From a virus, in IMG/VR virus record IMGVR_UViG_3300029309_000339, positions 1 through 24,279 of that record: a stretch of 24,279 bases of DNA; one strand, given 5' to 3'. Positions 22,387 to 24,279 of this stretch are shown in pieces. The first letter of the stretch is position 1; each line of letters opens with the position of its first letter. The position numbers and the translations under genes are program-made. A model generated the notes under the pieces. It had not been told where the DNA came from. It searched no databases and worked only from the letters and a program-made list of their open reading frames with translations.

Positions 22387-23170
22387 GCATTTTAAAAAAT
22401 TTGATGAGGGCGGTAAAAGTTTATTGCCCTTATCTTTTAGTCATTTAAACGAATTCGCTTTTTATAGGGAAAGGTGGGCGCTACGAAGAATTTTTGGATA
22501 TGAATTTCCTAGTAGTGCTGCAGCTGAAAGAGGAAGTGCGGTTGAATCTGGACTTAATATGATTCTAAATGGAATGTCTGTATCTGGAGCTTCATCAAAA
22601 ATGGAATCAGAATACGACGCAAATTGTATGAGAATTAATGATCCTAAAATAGAAGATGAAAGAACCAATCTTATTCCTTTATTAGAATTAGGAGCTAAGA
22701 AATTCCAGGAGCATGCTTTTCAATGGAATCTTATTGATTATCAAAAACAAGTTGAAGTATTTATTAAAGGAATACCGTTTAAAGGTTTTACTGATTTTCA
22801 TTTTGAAGATAAGAATACAAAGGAGGATTTTTATATTGATCTTAAAACTTCAAAAACTGCACCTAATCAAATATCTATGTCCCATGCTATGCAACAAGCT
22901 ATCTATCAAAGAGCAACAAATGCTAGACAAATGTTATGGTATTTGAAAACTCCTACAAAAACTAAAGGCCCAGAATTCGCAAAACTTGAATTATCTGATT
23001 ATTCAGTCCCTATGAAAGTTTGTGAACATATAGTTCTTGTTATGGGCAAGTATCTCGAAACGGTTAATTCACCGGAAGATGTGAAAAATTCATTGATTCC
23101 GAACCCAGATAATTGGATTTGGAAAGAAGATACCGTTTTAAAGGCAAGAAAAGAGGTTTGGGGGTATTAA
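22379..23170 (+). CDS. RecB-like PD-(D/E)XK exonuclease
   Basis: A 263-residue nuclease of the RecB/Cas4-like group. The N-terminal motif LPLSFSHLNEFAFYR is followed by AAAERGSAVESGL (in the place of the usual G-x-x-x-H motif; the His is not seen), then GFTDF (D139) and IDLKTSK (D154, K156), then the Gln/Tyr motif QQAIYQ (172-177). Cas4-type cysteines for an Fe-S cluster are not apparent. It probably acts as a 5-prime or 3-prime exonuclease in recombination, with the OB-fold protein nearby. It is the last gene of the rightward operon and ends in a hairpin shared with the convergent gene. Confidence 0.88.
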   Translation: MIEHFKKFDEGGKSLLPLSFSHLNEFAFYRERWALRRIFGYEFPSSAAAERGSAVESGLNMILNGMSVSGASSKMESEYDANCMRINDPKIEDERTNLIPLLELGAKKFQEHAFQWNLIDYQKQVEVFIKGIPFKGFTDFHFEDKNTKEDFYIDLKTSKTAPNQISMSHAMQQAIYQRATNARQMLWYLKTPTKTKGPEFAKLELSDYSVPMKVCEHIVLVMGKYLETVNSPEDVKNSLIPNPDNWIWKEDTVLKARKEVWGY

Positions 23171-23178
23171 CTACCCCT
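23160..23178. terminator. Hairpin over the two convergent stop codons
   Basis: GGGGTA (23161-23166), loop TTAAC, TACCCC (23172-23177), with a possible G-T pair outside. It contains the TAA of the RecB-like gene (plus) and the TAA of the 49-residue gene (minus), which overlap by two bases. No clean T-run follows on either strand, so it is a bidirectional stem rather than a textbook terminator. Confidence 0.55.
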
Positions 23179-23316
23179 AGGCCTTAAAAGCTTCTGTACG
23201 GCCTTTAAATTGCGATTTTGAGGGGCTTTTAATGATCTTCTATCTCGTTTTCTTCTTTTTATTGGTCTTTTACCTATTAGCTCAGTAATAAGTGTTGATG
23301 TTGTGATTCCAGTCAT
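23167..23316 (-). CDS. Tiny basic protein, last gene of the leftward set (49 aa)
   Basis: The ATG at 23316, in an ATGA overlap with the upstream gene, opens 49 codons to TAA at 23169-23167. The start is MTGITTSTLITELIGKRPIK, followed by a strongly basic stretch (RRKRDRRSLK) and ends KLLRPRGS. Exact coupling supports a real gene. Its last bases are tail-to-tail with the RecB-like gene. Function unknown. Confidence 0.6.
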   Translation of the reverse strand: MTGITTSTLITELIGKRPIKRRKRDRRSLKAPQNRNLKAVQKLLRPRGS

Positions 23317-23495
23317 TTTCCGACTGATCTCATGGCACGAGCATGTGATTGAGCGAAAGTAGCTCCATTTTTTAAAGATCTAGCCATACTACGCATATGC
23401 TTAAGAGTATGATGTCGCGCATGACGGCTCATAGTTCTTTTTTGTCTTGGACTTAAATCTTTAATAATATTTTTAATAGAAGCTACTTTGACCAT
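23313..23495 (-). CDS. Small Arg/His-rich protein (60 aa)
   Basis: A 60-residue protein: MVKVASIKNIIKDLSPRQKR, then SRHARHHTLKHMRSMARSLK and FAQSHARAMRSVGK. It is rich in His, Arg and Lys, and nearly all helix. I have seen the H--HH--KHM--M pattern in small proteins of marine phages, with no known function. The many His residues could bind metal or respond to pH, which is inference. It is coupled to its neighbours by overlaps of one and four bases. Confidence 0.7.
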   Translation of the reverse strand: MVKVASIKNIIKDLSPRQKRTMSRHARHHTLKHMRSMARSLKNGATFAQSHARAMRSVGK

Positions 23496-23596
23496 TATTT
23501 CTTTTTCTTCTTTTTCTTTTTTGGTTTTTTAGGTTTCATTGGTTTTGATCTCATAGAGCTCATTCTACCCGAACCGTATCCTACTCCTCTAGGCAT
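23495..23596 (-). CDS. Tiny glycine/methionine protein with polylysine tail (33 aa)
   Basis: The ATG at 23596 opens 33 codons to TAA overlapping the next ATG (TAATG). It begins MPRGVGYGSGRMSSMRSKPM and ends in eight consecutive lysines. There is no room for a fold, so it is likely disordered. It has a fair upstream G-rich site (AAGGGGAAGTAAT). Similar tiny GYGS/Lys proteins occur in marine phage late regions; function unknown. Confidence 0.6.
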   Translation of the reverse strand: MPRGVGYGSGRMSSMRSKPMKPKKPKKKKKKKK

Positions 23597-23597
23597 A

Positions 23598-23702
23598 TTA
23601 CTTCCCCTTTTTTTGTTTCTTTAAAATTGCCATTTGTAATGCTTTCGGCAATTTCTTTTGTTTATTAGTTAGACCAACTGCTTTCTTTTTCTTTTTAGCC
23701 AT
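23598..23702 (-). CDS. Tiny basic protein with LTNKQKKLPKALQ motif (34 aa)
   Basis: The ATG at 23702 opens 34 codons ending TAA at 23600-23598. It begins MAKKKKKAVGLTNKQKKLPK and ends AILKKQKKGK. The LT-KQKKLP--LQ-AILK pattern is one I recognise from many phage genomes as a short basic protein, mostly without known function. It lies four bases downstream of the one-TM gene and one base upstream of the polylysine gene. Confidence 0.65.
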   Translation of the reverse strand: MAKKKKKAVGLTNKQKKLPKALQMAILKKQKKGK

Positions 23703-23705
23703 AGT

Positions 23706-23834
23706 CTAATGCAACACATAATTATGAACAATTACAACTAATGCAACTGCTATTACAATTTGCACCCATGATTTTAATTCAGTAAATGCGTGCCACCACT
23801 TTGTTACTTTCTGTTCTATTTTTTTAATAGCCAT
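23706..23834 (-). CDS. Small single-TM membrane protein (42 aa)
   Basis: The ATG at 23834 follows AAAGGAGTACTGT, a strong ribosome site, and opens 42 codons to TAG at 23708-23706. A charged N-terminal helix (MAIKKIEQKVTKWWHAFTEL) precedes one clear membrane segment (WVQIVIAVALVVIVHNYV, about 23-40). It stands next to the 3-TM holin gene, so it could be an antiholin, pinholin or spanin-like partner; the sequence does not decide. Confidence 0.65.
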   Translation of the reverse strand: MAIKKIEQKVTKWWHAFTELKSWVQIVIAVALVVIVHNYVLH

Positions 23835-23850
23835 ACAGTACTCCTTTCAA

Positions 23851-24267
23851 TTATTTAGATATGCCCTTCGTTTTTTCGAAAGTGCGGAGTGCTCCCATTC
23901 CAAGCAAACTCATGACAAGTGGCATGAGTGTTCCCATATCTAATTCTGGTATGTTTACCACTTCATATTGAAACAAACCACAAATAAATAAAATAAATTT
24001 ACTTAAAACAAATTCCCAAAAAATCGCTAATGCACATGACATTCCAATTAAGGGCCTCCAGGAACGCTGCAACATTCCAGAAATACCACCAGCTGTAGAT
24101 TTTGCGTCAGCTAAATTTATATCCATTTGTTTTAGTTTAACTTGATTTTCTAATTCAATAAGTTTTGCTTTAGCTTGTTGTTTTTCTTCTTCGCTTACAT
24201 GAAGATCGTCAACTATTTTTCCAACACTATCAACTAATCCTCCAGATAATAATTTTCCTAATACCAT
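23851..24267 (-). CDS. Holin, 3-TM gene-transfer-release type
   Basis: A 138-residue protein. An amphipathic N-terminus (MVLGKLLSGGLVDSVGKIVD) leads into a charged helix (25-55), then the hallmark RSWRPLIGMSCALAIFWEFV with membrane segments at about 72-88 and 89-100, and a third at about 112-127. The R-WRPL motif before the first membrane helix is typical of the GTA 3-TM holin family. It makes holes in the inner membrane at lysis. It begins just inside the right edge with an AGGGGGTAAATA site; an endolysin gene may lie beyond the edge. Confidence 0.85.
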   Translation of the reverse strand: MVLGKLLSGGLVDSVGKIVDDLHVSEEEKQQAKAKLIELENQVKLKQMDINLADAKSTAGGISGMLQRSWRPLIGMSCALAIFWEFVLSKFILFICGLFQYEVVNIPELDMGTLMPLVMSLLGMGALRTFEKTKGISK

Positions 24268-24279
24268 TATTTACCCCCT

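Noticed and set aside
22462-22946. Frames inside the RecB-like nuclease gene on both strands
   Set aside because: Overlap with a gene carrying complete nuclease motifs; no independent signals.
23179-23212. AGGCC...GGCCT stem after the convergent stops as the rightward terminator
   Set aside because: Only five pairs with a 16-base loop and a weak T-run, and it lies in the coding sequence of the 49-residue gene.
1-24279. CRISPR array, tRNA, integrase or attachment site
   Set aside because: No spaced direct repeats, no cloverleaf-like segments and no recombinase motifs were seen on either strand.
1-24279. Avoidance of GATC or GANTC sites as an anti-restriction signature
   Set aside because: Both motifs are seen repeatedly on reading, so there is no evident depletion; exact counts were not made.

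Overview
The window is part of the genome of a tailed phage with a siphovirus-type, lambda/GTA-like tail. The DNA is very AT-rich. Strong Shine-Dalgarno sites (GGAGGT, AAGGAG) argue against a Bacteroidetes host. The AT richness, the many tiny Lys/Arg-rich proteins, the GTA-type 3-TM holin and the tail-tip gene order fit a marine alphaproteobacterial (SAR11-like) host. That host assignment is inference. No integrase, tRNA, rRNA, CRISPR or insertion sequence is visible.

Region 1 (1-18819, all minus strand) reads leftward from a divergent control region. It begins with a VRR-NUC nuclease, a small unknown gene, a DUF1376 replication-type protein and a ParB-MTase fusion. The packaging genes follow, with a compact C5-methyltransferase-like gene between terS and terL. 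Next come the portal, four tiny basic proteins, a Mu F-like minor head protein, scaffold and major capsid protein. A hairpin follows the capsid gene. The connector and tail genes then run adaptor, tail-completion, terminator, tube, G/GT chaperone (clear -1 slippery site A AAA AAC), tape measure, distal tail protein, hub, a GNAT-like protein and a J/megatron-like tip protein that runs off the left edge. Most of these genes touch or overlap by 1-29 bases, so they are probably translationally coupled.

Region 2 (about 18808-19018) is the divergent control region. It holds two abutting perfect inverted repeats, superimposed -10-like boxes for both directions, a terminator-like hairpin and a possible 35-residue leader gene.

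Region 3 (19019-23170, plus strand) is an early, DNA-processing operon. It has several short unknown genes, a lipoprotein, an OB-fold/SSB-like protein, an HNH protein, an HTH protein and a RecB-like PD-(D/E)XK nuclease. No polymerase, primase or helicase is present, so replication either relies on the host or is encoded outside the window.

Region 4 (23167-24279, minus strand) holds a 3-TM holin, a one-TM small protein and four tiny basic proteins. It converges on region 3 with overlapping stop codons inside a hairpin. If the genome is circular or circularly permuted, region 4 would be the distal end of the same late transcript that leaves the left edge through the tail-tip gene.
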